A stretch of DNA of 29,497 nucleotides from an uncultured Trueperaceae bacterium (GTDB lineage Bacteria > Deinococcota > Deinococci > Deinococcales > Trueperaceae): assembly GCA_937907415.1 (NCBI GenBank), contig CALCHY010000248.1, positions 1 to 29,497 of the forward strand, in the 5' to 3' direction. Shown here in pieces: positions 15,121-21,617 of the stretch; the first letter of the stretch is position 1, and the number at the start of each line of letters is the position of its first letter. A program made the position numbers and the translations under genes. The notes beneath the pieces were generated by a model. It ran no database searches. It had not been told where the DNA came from and saw only the letters and a program-made list of their open reading frames with translations.

Positions 15121-15514
15121 AGGCTGGCTTCGGTGTCACCTTCGCCGTCTTCCCCTTGACGGCGTTTTTTCCCGCCTCCACCTCGCCCTCGTCGTTACGG
15201 CGGATGGCGTCCAGGAGTCGCAGGGTGCCGGTCGTGAGTTCAGCGACCTCGTCGGCCTCAAGTTGTTGCTGCGCGAGCCACTCGAAGCGCACCTGCTGCG
15301 CTTTTGGGAGGCTGCGAGTGAAGACGCAGAAGAGTCGCATGAGGTACTCGAACTCGCCGATATCACCCACTTGGTACTTGTTCTGTAGGTCGATGACTTC
15401 GACTTGCGCGCCGAACGCCAAGCGGTCACGCAGCGGTACTTCCAGGCCTAGGACGGTGATGGTCTCGGCGCCCGCCAACGGCAGGACGCTCGTGTTCCTT
15501 AACTTGATGCTCAT
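15110..15514 (-). CDS. tail assembly chaperone (G-like)
   Basis: A 134-residue protein just upstream of the T frame and the tape measure, the fixed place of tail assembly chaperones. It has a beta-rich N-terminus (L-G-L-E-V-P-L-R-D-R-L), a central acidic helical region (D-I-G-E-F-E-Y-L-M-R-L-F) and a Lys/Ala/Pro-rich tail (K-G-K-T-A-K-V-T-P-K-P) just before the slip site, typical of a flexible linker between G and T. The start is ATG 15514, overlapping the upstream stop (ATGA). The chaperone coats the tape measure during tail polymerisation and is not in the virion. Confidence 0.75.
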   Translation of the reverse strand: MSIKLRNTSVLPLAGAETITVLGLEVPLRDRLAFGAQVEVIDLQNKYQVGDIGEFEYLMRLFCVFTRSLPKAQQVRFEWLAQQQLEADEVAELTTGTLRLLDAIRRNDEGEVEAGKNAVKGKTAKVTPKPASTP

Positions 15515-15762
15515 GCTTCCTCCAGGACGGTGATGGTGGCTTGCTTCCATAGGCGCGGCTCGAGCGGCGTCCATTCCAACGCCACGCGCTGCGGGGGCTT
15601 GCCGCGCTCATGCAACTCAGCGGCAAGGGTTTGCGCGGGGATATTCGCGCCGACATACAAGACTTCGCAAGATATGGTGCCGCCCCGGAGGCGGCACCCG
15701 TAACCTTGCAGCAGCGGCTTGCCGCTGGGTTGGTTGGGGACCTCCGGGGCGACGAGGAGCAT
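15511..15762 (-). CDS. hypothetical protein between tail tube and tail chaperone
   Basis: An 83-residue protein. ATG 15762 overlaps the stop of the tail tube gene (TGATG) and its own stop overlaps the chaperone start (ATGA), so it is firmly embedded in the tail operon. It has two cysteines (L-Q-G-Y-G-C-R-L...I-S-C-E-V-L-Y) and predicted beta strands. I do not recognise it; a minor tail protein or a tail-tube-associated decoration is possible. Confidence 0.6.
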   Translation of the reverse strand: MLLVAPEVPNQPSGKPLLQGYGCRLRGGTISCEVLYVGANIPAQTLAAELHERGKPPQRVALEWTPLEPRLWKQATITVLEEA

Positions 15763-16058
15763 CAGCTCGCGTTGCGCTCTGAGGCGCGGAACGCGACCGT
15801 CACGTCGGATGGGCCGGTGCCGTTGAAGTTGTGCCCCAGCGTCGTGAAGTACCCGCCGATCGTCCACGTCTTGGTGGTGACGCCAGCCGAGTCGGACGCG
15901 ACGATCTGGAACCACGAGTAGGCGTTGGTTGACTCCGCCGTCATGATGGCGGCGTACGCGGCATCGCTCAGGATGAGCTCCATGGTGCCGCTGAGTGTGA
16001 TTTGCTTCCCGCCAGGCGATGCGCCTTCAATGGCGGCGTTTACTGCCGTGCACCAGTT
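15762..16058 (-). CDS. major tail (tube) protein, exon 2
   Basis: The 3' exon encodes 98 residues, beginning N-W-C-T-A-V-N-A-A-I-E-G after splicing. The sequence is typical of siphoviral tail tube proteins: I-T-L-S-G-T-M-E-L, A-E-S-T-N-A-Y-S-W-F-Q-I-V-A-S-D and W-T-I-G-G-Y-F-T-T-L, alternating beta strands of the tube-fold barrel. In unspliced DNA the frame stays open to an ATG at 16100, but that ATG and the 14 codons after it lie in the intron P9 region and are not coding. Joined to exon 1 it gives a 154-residue protein, a normal size for this family. Confidence 0.8.
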   Translation of the reverse strand, partial: NWCTAVNAAIEGASPGGKQITLSGTMELILSDAAYAAIMTAESTNAYSWFQIVASDSAGVTTKTWTIGGYFTTLGHNFNGTGPSDVTVAFRASERNAS

Positions 16059-16138
16059 CCTTTGTGTTGCGACCGGACGCGCTAGGTCCGGCCTTCTCAT
16101 GCTTTCGCGTGAGAGCAGGCTATATCACCAACTCGCGA

Positions 16139-16708
16139 TTACAGCAGGCGACCGTTGAACTCCCAGGGCATCTTCGCGTTCTTACGCAAGTTGCACTGGG
16201 GGCAAGCGATGACGATGTTCTCCGGGCCGTTAGAGCCGTCCCTGAAGAGCGGAATGAGATGGTCGACGTGGTAGTCGTTACCGGGCAACGGCTTGTGGCA
16301 CCACCAGCACTTGCGCTTCTGCGCGGCTAGCTGAGCCCTGATGTCCGCTGCGGTGTGGCTACCTTCGGCGCTCGCTAACCGCGCCCTGTACCGTTGCGTC
16401 TCCGCCCGCTTCTTATCGGGGTGGAGGCGGCGGCGTTGCCGGCTGTACTCATTCATGCGCTCTGCGTTGGCTCTAGCCCACTTCAAGCTGATGGCGCGCA
16501 GACGTTCCGGCCTGCGGCGCTTGAAGTTCGCCATTGCTCGTTTCTCGATCTGCCTGACGTGCTCCACGTTCTCCGCCCGGTAGCTGTTCTGGGTGGCGCG
16601 GCAGCAAGCCCTACAGTGGGACTTCCTGCCGTCCGCCCGTCGCTTGTCGGGGCCGAACTCAGTGAGGAGCTTATGCTCCTGGCACTTGGTGCACGCCTTG
16701 CCGTCCAT
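16139..16708 (-). CDS. intron-encoded HNH homing endonuclease
   Basis: A 189-residue protein inside the P8 loop of the group I intron. The C-terminal HNH domain (about 134-180) has Cys134/Cys137 and Cys169/Cys172 as zinc ligands, H-V-D-H-L-I-P-L at 147-154 with His150, Asn164 and Asn173, the full H-N-H set. An N-terminal Cys6/9/32/35 cluster is a second zinc site, and the middle is a Lys/Arg-rich helix likely to lie on DNA. Intron-encoded HNH enzymes cut intronless alleles near the insertion site and so spread the intron. The stop (TAA) is only 3 nt before the P8 strand. There is no ribosome binding site before the ATG; the start codon is masked by a hairpin. Confidence 0.9.
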   Translation of the reverse strand: MDGKACTKCQEHKLLTEFGPDKRRADGRKSHCRACCRATQNSYRAENVEHVRQIEKRAMANFKRRRPERLRAISLKWARANAERMNEYSRQRRRLHPDKKRAETQRYRARLASAEGSHTAADIRAQLAAQKRKCWWCHKPLPGNDYHVDHLIPLFRDGSNGPENIVIACPQCNLRKNAKMPWEFNGRLL

Positions 16709-16725
16709 GCACGATTATACCGTGC
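16709..16725 (-). promoter_or_regulatory. hairpin with TATAAT at the intron endonuclease start
   Basis: GCACG, a 7-nt loop holding TATAAT (16719-16714) and CGTGC directly abut the ATG at 16708. The TATAAT could be a -10 element giving a leaderless or near-leaderless mRNA, or the hairpin could mask the start in the full-length transcript, as known for T4 I-TevI. No matching -35 is evident. Confidence 0.4.
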
Positions 16726-16964
16726 TGGACGGTGTTATTGCGAGTTGCCCGGCGCTTCGGGTCGCTTGACCCTACTCCCTCTCGGGATAGCCGTCGAACG
16801 TTCCCCCGGCCTGGGGGCTTCGCTGCTGATTACCCAATCCGAACGCTTCTCAGACCGTCACGCTCGCCGTTCCCGGCCACGTTGTGGTGCGTCGGCTCTA
16901 AGGGCTTCCCAGCAATTCACCGGGTTTGCGACCGCCCCTCACGGGACGGTGGGACTACTCAGTA

Positions 16965-17132
16965 ATCCAGGCCGTCGTCCACGCTGGCGGTGGTGCTGTC
17001 GAGCGTCCATGTGCCTTTGGGGCACCCAAGCGCCTTCCATGTGCCGGTCGGTACTGTGCCGGCGCTGCCGGGGGAGTGGCTAATCACGACGTCGCCCTCG
17101 CGGGCGAAGCTGAAGTCTGCGCGGACTGCCAT
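16965..17132 (-). CDS. major tail (tube) protein, exon 1
   Basis: The 5' exon encodes 56 residues from ATG 17132 (AGGAG 8 nt upstream): M-A-V-R-A-D-F-S-F-A-R-E-G-D-V-V and then W-K-A-L-G-C-P-K-G-T-W-T-L-D-S-T-T-A-S, ending V-D-D-G-L-D at the splice site. Unspliced reading would add only Y and stop (TGA at 16961-16959), giving a useless 57-residue peptide. The D-G-L-D / N-W-C junction recreates the A-S-V-D-D-G-L-x-x-W pattern usual at this place in tail tube proteins. The tail tube is the polymer through which DNA passes. Confidence 0.8.
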
Positions 17133-17134
17133 GC

Positions 17135-17392
17135 TTATTGCTCCTGTTCTGCCGGGCGCTTAGCTCGGCGTTTCGGGGTGGTGGGTTCTTGCGGTTCAGT
17201 GGGCGCCTCAGACGTGCCGGCGCTCCATGAGGGCTTGGTGTGCTTCGCGGTTATGGCCGCGTCCTCGGGGGCGCCGTCGGGTTCGAGGGCGCCGCGTTGG
17301 TGCAGGAACCGCCCGAGGAACACGTCTCCCGCGAAGCGATCGCCTGCTTCGTATGTGACGCCGTTGAGAGTGTGTCGTTTGGTGAACTTCAT
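17135..17392 (-). CDS. small protein between tail terminator-like and tail tube genes
   Basis: An 85-residue protein starting at ATG 17392, which overlaps the upstream stop (ATGA). The first 35 residues (K-R-H-T-L-N-G-V-T-Y-E-A-G-D-R-F) form a small conserved-looking beta module of the kind found in short phage head-tail region proteins; the rest is acidic then Lys/Arg/Pro-rich and probably disordered. It resembles the short DUF-type proteins many siphoviruses place here; no activity is known to me. Confidence 0.6.
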   Translation of the reverse strand: MKFTKRHTLNGVTYEAGDRFAGDVFLGRFLHQRGALEPDGAPEDAAITAKHTKPSWSAGTSEAPTEPQEPTTPKRRAKRPAEQEQ

Positions 17393-17769
17393 TCGGTCCT
17401 TTCCCAGGTCTGCGCGGCGCCCGTCCAAGCCTGCGCGGCACCGCCGGATGTTGTGCGGCCGAGGGCCGCGATTAGGTTGGGGGTGAACCGCGCCGCGATC
17501 AGGTGCGGAGCGGAAGCGGCCAGCATGGCTTGCGCCTCGCCCTCGATGACGGCCCAGGCGGAGACTTGAATTCTGGCGACTCCGTAGGTTGTTGCGCCCC
17601 ACTCGAAATTCGGTGAACCGGTCACGAGGTGCAGGACGAAGAAGGCCGGGTCTTGTGGGAGCCGCACGTACCCGCTGCTGTCCTTGTCGAGGGAATCCCC
17701 GTAGTGGACGGGTTTCCCTAGCGTCAGGAGCGCCGCGCGGGCGTCCTGAAGCGGCTTGAGGGTGTTCAC
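17389..17769 (-). CDS. tail terminator / tail completion-like protein
   Basis: A 126-residue protein, ATG 17769, coupled to the upstream gene by a 4-nt overlap. Sequence such as Y-V-R-L-P-Q-D-P-A-F-F-V-L-H-L-V-T and V-A-R-I-Q-V-S-A-W-A fits the DUF3168/gpU-like tail terminator fold, which caps the tail tube and joins it to the head. Its place directly after the gp10-like gene and before the tail tube is the standard one. Assignment by position and fold-like pattern, not by a hard motif. Confidence 0.6.
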   Translation of the reverse strand: MNTLKPLQDARAALLTLGKPVHYGDSLDKDSSGYVRLPQDPAFFVLHLVTGSPNFEWGATTYGVARIQVSAWAVIEGEAQAMLAASAPHLIAARFTPNLIAALGRTTSGGAAQAWTGAAQTWERTE

Positions 17770-18146
17770 TCGGCCTCCATCTGCCGCTTGAGTTCGGCGA
17801 TGGACTGCTGCCCGAGTGGGCGAGGGTCGATGACGCCGCGGTTCCGCAGCGCCGCTCCGAACTCCAGAGCTGCATAATTGACGGCCACGCGGACCGTCGC
17901 GCCGTCTTGCTCGAGGCCCTGGTCGATGATGGCGAACAACGCGCCGGTTTCCATCGCGGGTGGCCCGCCTGGCGCGCTGCGATGCTCACCGAACATGTTG
18001 ATACCTGGCCCGTCGCGGGCTGCGTTGCGGTGCTTGTCCTTCGCGATGCCCTGGAGTTGCTTCGCGCGGCGCTTCGTACGGCTGACCAGGTCGCTACGTA
18101 ACCGCGCTTGGATGGCGGCTGCGTTGCTCTTGATGGTGATGCTCAC
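17766..18146 (-). CDS. HK97 gp10-like head-tail joining protein
   Basis: A 126-residue protein starting at ATG 18146 (4-nt overlap with the upstream connector). The pattern is that of HK97 gp10-type proteins: a basic N-terminal helix, then P-P-A-M-E-T-G-A-L and a final V-N-Y-A-A-L-E-F-G... R-N-R-G-V-I-D-P-R-P strand that in this family reads Y-A-x-x-x-E-x-G-T...R-P-F. These proteins help finish the tail interface. The match is by eye. Confidence 0.7.
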   Translation of the reverse strand: MSITIKSNAAAIQARLRSDLVSRTKRRAKQLQGIAKDKHRNAARDGPGINMFGEHRSAPGGPPAMETGALFAIIDQGLEQDGATVRVAVNYAALEFGAALRNRGVIDPRPLGQQSIAELKRQMEAE

Positions 18147-18502
18147 ACCTGCACCTCCTCCACGACGAGTTCGTTGTGGGTGGCGTACGAGGCGATCTCG
18201 AGCACCGCGTACTGTTGCCCGTCGATGCGCACGCGACTGAAGGGGTGTAGCGGCACGAGGCTGGTGAAGAGTTGCCAGATGCCGACGCGGCCGATGCGGC
18301 CGACGCGTTCAATGGCCTTGGCGGATGCAGGTTGCAATGTGCCATTAGTGGTGAGCGCCACCGTGGCGTTTCCCCAGTCGAGGTAGGTCTGGTTGGGGAA
18401 GTTCGGGTTCGCTGTGAGTTTCGGTTGCAGGGCTTGCACGGTGAGAGGCGCGTCGCCCGCGAGGTTTCGGATGAGTGACAGGGACCCGAAGACGCCAGTC
18501 AC
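18143..18502 (-). CDS. head-tail connector / head closure protein
   Basis: A 119-residue protein. GTG at 18502 is chosen because GAGGAGGTGAT sits just upstream; the longer open frame (58 more codons) lies in the upstream gene and is Arg/Pro-rich. The C-terminal half has W-Q-L-F-T-S-L-V-P-L-H-P-F-S-R-V-R-I-D-G and V-L-E-I-A-S-Y-A-T-H, like head closure (SPP1 gp16/HK97 gp7-type) proteins with a barrel that plugs the portal. Position between the adaptor and gp10-like genes agrees. Confidence 0.65.
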   Translation of the reverse strand: MTGVFGSLSLIRNLAGDAPLTVQALQPKLTANPNFPNQTYLDWGNATVALTTNGTLQPASAKAIERVGRIGRVGIWQLFTSLVPLHPFSRVRIDGQQYAVLEIASYATHNELVVEEVQV

Positions 18503-18524
18503 GAGATCACCTCCTCGGCGTGGT

Positions 18525-18737
18525 TTACCGCTTCTTGTCTTTGGTGTGTTTGCGTGTTGGGGTGGCGGGCGCGGGTTCCGTGACGCGTTCGATCGTTGGT
18601 TCGGTGGTGGTCGCCCACTCTCCTGTTGCCAAGAGTTGCGCCACAAGGTCGTCGGGAACGGTGTGGATGACGCCATGGCGGACGTGCCCGACGTCTTCCA
18701 CTTGGCCGCTGGGGCCGGAGCGGATTAGTTGCGCCAC
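18525..18737 (-). CDS. small head-region protein
   Basis: A 70-residue protein. GTG 18737 is chosen because AAGGAG lies 7 nt upstream (18753-18745 region); the frame from 18755 would read through that site. Contains H-T-V-P-D-D-L-V-A-Q-L-L-A-T-G-E-W, a short helix pattern often seen in small proteins between capsid and connector genes, and a Thr/Pro/Lys-rich C-terminus ending K-K-R. It overlaps the adaptor gene upstream by 13 nt. Function unknown. Confidence 0.55.
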   Translation of the reverse strand: MAQLIRSGPSGQVEDVGHVRHGVIHTVPDDLVAQLLATGEWATTTEPTIERVTEPAPATPTRKHTKDKKR

Positions 18738-19081
18738 AATGGGTCTCCTTCCCACTGGACGATGGCGGGGCCGGTGCCGCTCGTGAGGGCGTCGGCTTTG
18801 CCGCGCCAGTAGGCGGCTTGCCGCTGCCAGTACCGCAGTTGTTCGTCGGAGCGTGCGGCGCTGATGCTGCCGACGCGTTCGCTGGCGGCGGTGATCATGA
18901 TTGCGTCTACGAGCGTCTCGAACGCCCGCGCGTACACGAGTGCCTCTACCGCCTGGTCAGAGCCACTAGAGGCTGCGAGCCAGGCGGTTAGGAGGTTGTT
19001 GAGGTCGTGCGGCTCGAACCACACGGGATCGAGCCGCCCGCCATTCTGAATGAGGAAATCAGCTGCGGTCACGCCGCTCAC
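18725..19081 (-). CDS. head-tail adaptor (connector) protein
   Basis: A 118-residue mostly helical protein directly after the major capsid gene. It has the features of gp6/gp15-type adaptors: H-D-L-N-N-L-L-T-A-W-L-A, A-L-V-Y-A-R-A-F-E-T-L-V-D-A and L-R-Y-W-Q-R-Q-A-A-Y-W-R. The usual role is a ring below the portal. GTG 19081 follows AGGGAG closely; a second GTG three codons later has better spacing and is an alternative start. Confidence 0.7.
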   Translation of the reverse strand: MSGVTAADFLIQNGGRLDPVWFEPHDLNNLLTAWLAASSGSDQAVEALVYARAFETLVDAIMITAASERVGSISAARSDEQLRYWQRQAAYWRGKADALTSGTGPAIVQWEGDPLWRN

Positions 19082-19090
19082 GGCTCCCTA

Positions 19091-20233
19091 TCAGGCGTTC
19101 TTGACTTCGATGACGCTGTCGGCGTCCGTGACTTTCGCGGCGATAGCGTCCACGATCTTGAACGCTTCCGTCATGTTCTCGAAGCTACCGAGGTCGCGGG
19201 CGTCCGTGTCGGGCAGCTTGAACACGATGCGCGCGCCAGCTTCGAAGCCGGTCAGGGTCGCGAACTCGAGCCACGTGGCGATGACGGCTTCGTGAGCGAG
19301 CCAGTTGCCTGCGGTGGTTAATGGGGTGCCGACGCCGAGGCCGCGCTCCAGGTTGATGCTGGTGCCCTGCGCGGGGTTGGGGGTGTCACTGCCGGGCACC
19401 ACTTGGCTGGCGGCGGTCATGCGCGCGAGCGGGTTCCACTTGGGTGGGACCGTCACGGCGCCGAGCACGCGGTTATCCGCGGCGAGAGTGGCGGCCGCCC
19501 ACTCGATGTTCGCGATGGTCGGCCCGCCAGCCGCGGCGGTGCCGCCGGACGGCTGCGAGCCGGACGGGGTGCTCTCGGACAGGGCGGCGTCGATGGCGTC
19601 GTAGATGACGAGGCGACGGTTGCGGGTGCCGCGCTCACCGAAGAGCCTGACTTCCTCGAGGAACGAGCCGAGGTCGTCGTTGACGCGCGCTTCCCACGTC
19701 CAGCCGGACGCCACGCTGTACGGCATGACCGAGTAGCCCTCGGTGGTGCGCTCGATCTTGTCGTACGTGACGCTCGCGCCCTCGGGGGTCGGGAAGAGGC
19801 CCTTGCCGTCCTCGGTGGTCTTGATGCCGTAGATGGTCCGGAAGTCCGTGGCGGTGCGCTTGGCGCTGCCGTCGAACAGCGGGCTGATGAGCATCTCCGC
19901 GGCGCGGCCGTCGTTGCGGTTGATGATGTCCCGCGCGCGGCCGACGATGGCCGGCAGGTCGAGGGTGGTGGTGATGCTCTCGCGGGCGAGGGCGCTAGTG
20001 AGGCCGCCGAGGTCGGGCGCGTGACGCTCGAACGCGCGGCGGGTGACCTGGTCGGCTCCGCGGACGTCGTCCTTCGCTTGCGCGACGACCTTCTCGCCGA
20101 ACTGCCCCCCGAGGAACGCCAGGGTGGCGTGCTCGAAGATGGTGACCAGGCTCGCGTGCGCGGCTTGGCGTTCCGTGAGCTTGCCTTGCGCTACGAGTCG
20201 ATCGTAGACGCGCTCGATGCTAGAGAACCTCAT
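19091..20233 (-). CDS. major capsid protein (putative)
   Basis: A 380-residue protein between the decoration protein and the connector genes, where siphoviruses encode the major capsid protein. It has a helical N-terminus (to about residue 95) and a mixed alpha/beta body with a Ser/Gly/Thr-rich loop (about 225-240; S-G-S-Q-P-S-G-G-T), as HK97-fold subunits do in their E-loop or insertion. E-x-V-x-x-W-x-E-x-x-x-x-x-G-x-E-A-G-A-R is seen near the C-terminus. I cannot name the subfamily. The start is ATG 20233. Confidence 0.75.
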   Translation of the reverse strand: MRFSSIERVYDRLVAQGKLTERQAAHASLVTIFEHATLAFLGGQFGEKVVAQAKDDVRGADQVTRRAFERHAPDLGGLTSALARESITTTLDLPAIVGRARDIINRNDGRAAEMLISPLFDGSAKRTATDFRTIYGIKTTEDGKGLFPTPEGASVTYDKIERTTEGYSVMPYSVASGWTWEARVNDDLGSFLEEVRLFGERGTRNRRLVIYDAIDAALSESTPSGSQPSGGTAAAGGPTIANIEWAAATLAADNRVLGAVTVPPKWNPLARMTAASQVVPGSDTPNPAQGTSINLERGLGVGTPLTTAGNWLAHEAVIATWLEFATLTGFEAGARIVFKLPDTDARDLGSFENMTEAFKIVDAIAAKVTDADSVIEVKNA

Positions 20234-20235
20234 GG

Positions 20236-20658
20236 TTAGATGCCTCCTACCGCGCCGGTGGCGCTGCCGAGATAAACGAACGCCTTGCCGCTGGCGGCGG
20301 TGCGGCCGGGGATGGTGACGACGTGCCCGACGTGGTACTTGGCGGCGGCGCCGACGGTGGTGTACTCCACGGCGGAGCTACCGACGCTGCTGTAGACTTT
20401 CGCGCCGAGCGTGGGGCTGCCCGCGACGGTGAGTTCCACCACGGCTTCCGTGGGGATGAGCCGGACGGATGCTTGTCCGTCGGCGATGCCGACGGCGTTG
20501 GGGCCGTCCGCGGTGCCGCGTTCGGTGACGAGGTAGCCGTAGAGGCCACCAGCGGCGGTGCCGACGTGGGTGACGTCACCCGCTACTGCTTTGGCGTCGA
20601 CGGCAGCGGCGATGGTCACGCCCGCGCCTACGTCGCCCATAACCCAGTTCTTGCTCAT
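20236..20658 (-). CDS. capsid decoration / DUF2190-like protein
   Basis: A 140-residue protein, ATG 20658 overlapping the protease/scaffold stop (ATGA). It is Gly/Ala/Val/Thr-rich and all-beta in appearance with the pattern G-D-V...A-V-A-G-D-V...V-G-I-A-D-G-Q-A-S-V and Y-H-V-G-H-V-V-T, close to the DUF2190/decoration proteins that bind at capsid threefold sites and stabilise the expanded shell. Its place just before the capsid gene is normal. Confidence 0.7.
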   Translation of the reverse strand: MSKNWVMGDVGAGVTIAAAVDAKAVAGDVTHVGTAAGGLYGYLVTERGTADGPNAVGIADGQASVRLIPTEAVVELTVAGSPTLGAKVYSSVGSSAVEYTTVGAAAKYHVGHVVTIPGRTAASGKAFVYLGSATGAVGGI

Positions 20659-21032
20659 GCGTTCACTCCGATCTTCTCGCGGGCTTCAGCCAGCGCGTCC
20701 GTGGTGGGCTTGCCGTTCTCCGGGATGTGGTTATTACCGTTCCCGCTCGACCCTGCGTAGGCGTCCGCGAGGGCCTTGACGGCCTCCTGCGCGGCTTCCA
20801 CCGATTCGGCGGTATTAGCGGCGGTGAGCATGGCGGTCTTCACCGCTTCGGGCACGCTGCGGCCCGCCAGGGCGGCCTCCACGACGTGGCGACGCTCGGC
20901 GGTCACCAGGGCGACTTCAGCTTTCGCTTGCGCCTCCTGGGCGGTCTTGGCGGCTGCCTCGGCTGCCTCCCGCGCGGTCTTCTCTTCCGCTAGTTGGGTT
21001 TCGAGCTGCTTGGCTCGCTCTTCTGCGGTCAT
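20655..21032 (-). CDS. scaffold protein from an internal start within the protease gene
   Basis: An in-frame ATG at 21032 (residue 196 of the protease) is preceded by GGAAGGAG with a 6-nt spacer, as good as any start in the window. It would give a 125-residue, highly helical protein rich in Ala, Glu, Lys and Gln, i.e. the scaffold domain alone. The same layout is known in lambda (C/Nu3). Both a fused and a free scaffold would then be made, with the free form in excess. Confidence 0.7.
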   Translation of the reverse strand: MTAEERAKQLETQLAEEKTAREAAEAAAKTAQEAQAKAEVALVTAERRHVVEAALAGRSVPEAVKTAMLTAANTAESVEAAQEAVKALADAYAGSSGNGNNHIPENGKPTTDALAEAREKIGVNA

Positions 21033-21617
21033 GTCGTGCTCCTTCCTTTCCCGCATTGCGCGGGCTTCGCGGTTGATTGCCGCTCCCACTGACGCCGGGT
21101 CGTTCACGACGTCGACGGTGAGCAGCTCGAAACTCTCGATGACCTGGATGAGGTCACTCGATTCGGAGTCAGGGTCCAGCTCGCTCGCTTTCACGAAGCG
21201 GCTGGCGGCCATGCCGTTGGTACTCAGGCCGAGGCGGACTTTCGCCTTGCGCTGGGAGTTCAGGTCACGCCCGGCGGTGGTGTCGAGCAGGAGGCCCTCG
21301 CCCATCAGGGCGGACCCCTCCATCCAGACGCGCTCCCACTTGACGACGGTCTTGGCGGGGCTGCCTTTGTTGCCCTCGAACCAGTCGGGGTGGTCGAGTA
21401 GGCCGATGAGTTCGCCCCTATCGGCGGCCTCGTTGGCTGCGGTGGCGGCGTCAGCCAACACGCTGGCGGGGTAGTACCTGCCGTTCCGGTTGATTTCATC
21501 GCCGGTGGTGAGGGTGGCGGTGATGCGCGCTAGGTACCCGCTGTCAGCGGGGGCGTCTTCGAACACCACGCGCTCGGTGAGGTCACGCGCGCGTTCACGC
21601 GTCAGGGCCGTCTTCAT
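20655..21617 (-). CDS. prohead protease with C-terminal scaffold domain
   Basis: A 320-residue protein. The N-terminal 180 residues look like a herpesvirus-assemblin-type prohead protease: G-E-L-I-G-L-L-D-H-P-D (His76), V-R-L-G-L-S-T-N-G (Ser132 as nucleophile) and F-E-L-L-T-V-D-V-V-N-D-P-A (about 163-175). The C-terminal part (196-320) is a long Ala/Glu/Lys coiled coil ending G-V-N-A, a scaffold. It lies between portal and decoration genes and overlaps the portal end by 23 nt (start ATG 21617, AGGAG upstream). The protease cleaves scaffold and capsid N-termini during maturation. Confidence 0.85.
   Translation of the reverse strand: MKTALTRERARDLTERVVFEDAPADSGYLARITATLTTGDEINRNGRYYPASVLADAATAANEAADRGELIGLLDHPDWFEGNKGSPAKTVVKWERVWMEGSALMGEGLLLDTTAGRDLNSQRKAKVRLGLSTNGMAASRFVKASELDPDSESSDLIQVIESFELLTVDVVNDPASVGAAINREARAMRERKEHDMTAEERAKQLETQLAEEKTAREAAEAAAKTAQEAQAKAEVALVTAERRHVVEAALAGRSVPEAVKTAMLTAANTAESVEAAQEAVKALADAYAGSSGNGNNHIPENGKPTTDALAEAREKIGVNA

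Larger units (their letters stand above)
16059..16964 (-). ncRNA. group I intron (IA2-like, P7.1/P7.2) in the tail tube gene
   Basis: 906-nt intron. On the minus strand: P1 pairs exon GGATTAC (16968-16962) with GTAGTCC (16958-16952), with a T-G wobble at 16965 marking the 5' splice site; P2 16950-16931 (8 bp, GTGA loop); P3 CCCGG 16924-16920 with CCGGG 16752-16748; P4 TGCTG 16914-16910 with CAGCA 16828-16824; P6 16817-16803 (CCCCC/GGGGG); P7 GGCTA 16792-16788 with TAGCC 16122-16118; P7.1 16787-16776; P7.2 16772-16759; P8 CAACTCGC 16747-16740 with GCGAGTTG 16136-16129; P9 16114-16095 (GAAA loop); a further hairpin 16091-16073. The intron ends in G at 16059. Both splice sites fall on codon boundaries. 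P1-P10 order and P7.1/P7.2 match the IA2 group known from SPO1-type phages. The 3' splice site is chosen by reading frame and terminal G; one or two codons either way cannot be excluded. Confidence 0.9.

Noticed and set aside
15762..16100. 112-codon ORF with ATG at 16100
   Set aside because: The ATG and next 14 codons are in the intron P9 hairpin and the following helix; the true sequence is exon 2 of the tail tube from 16058.
17135..17989. 284-codon minus-strand frame covering several head-tail genes
   Set aside because: Only the last 85 codons (from ATG 17392) are coding; the rest is out-of-frame reading of the gp10-like and terminator-like genes.
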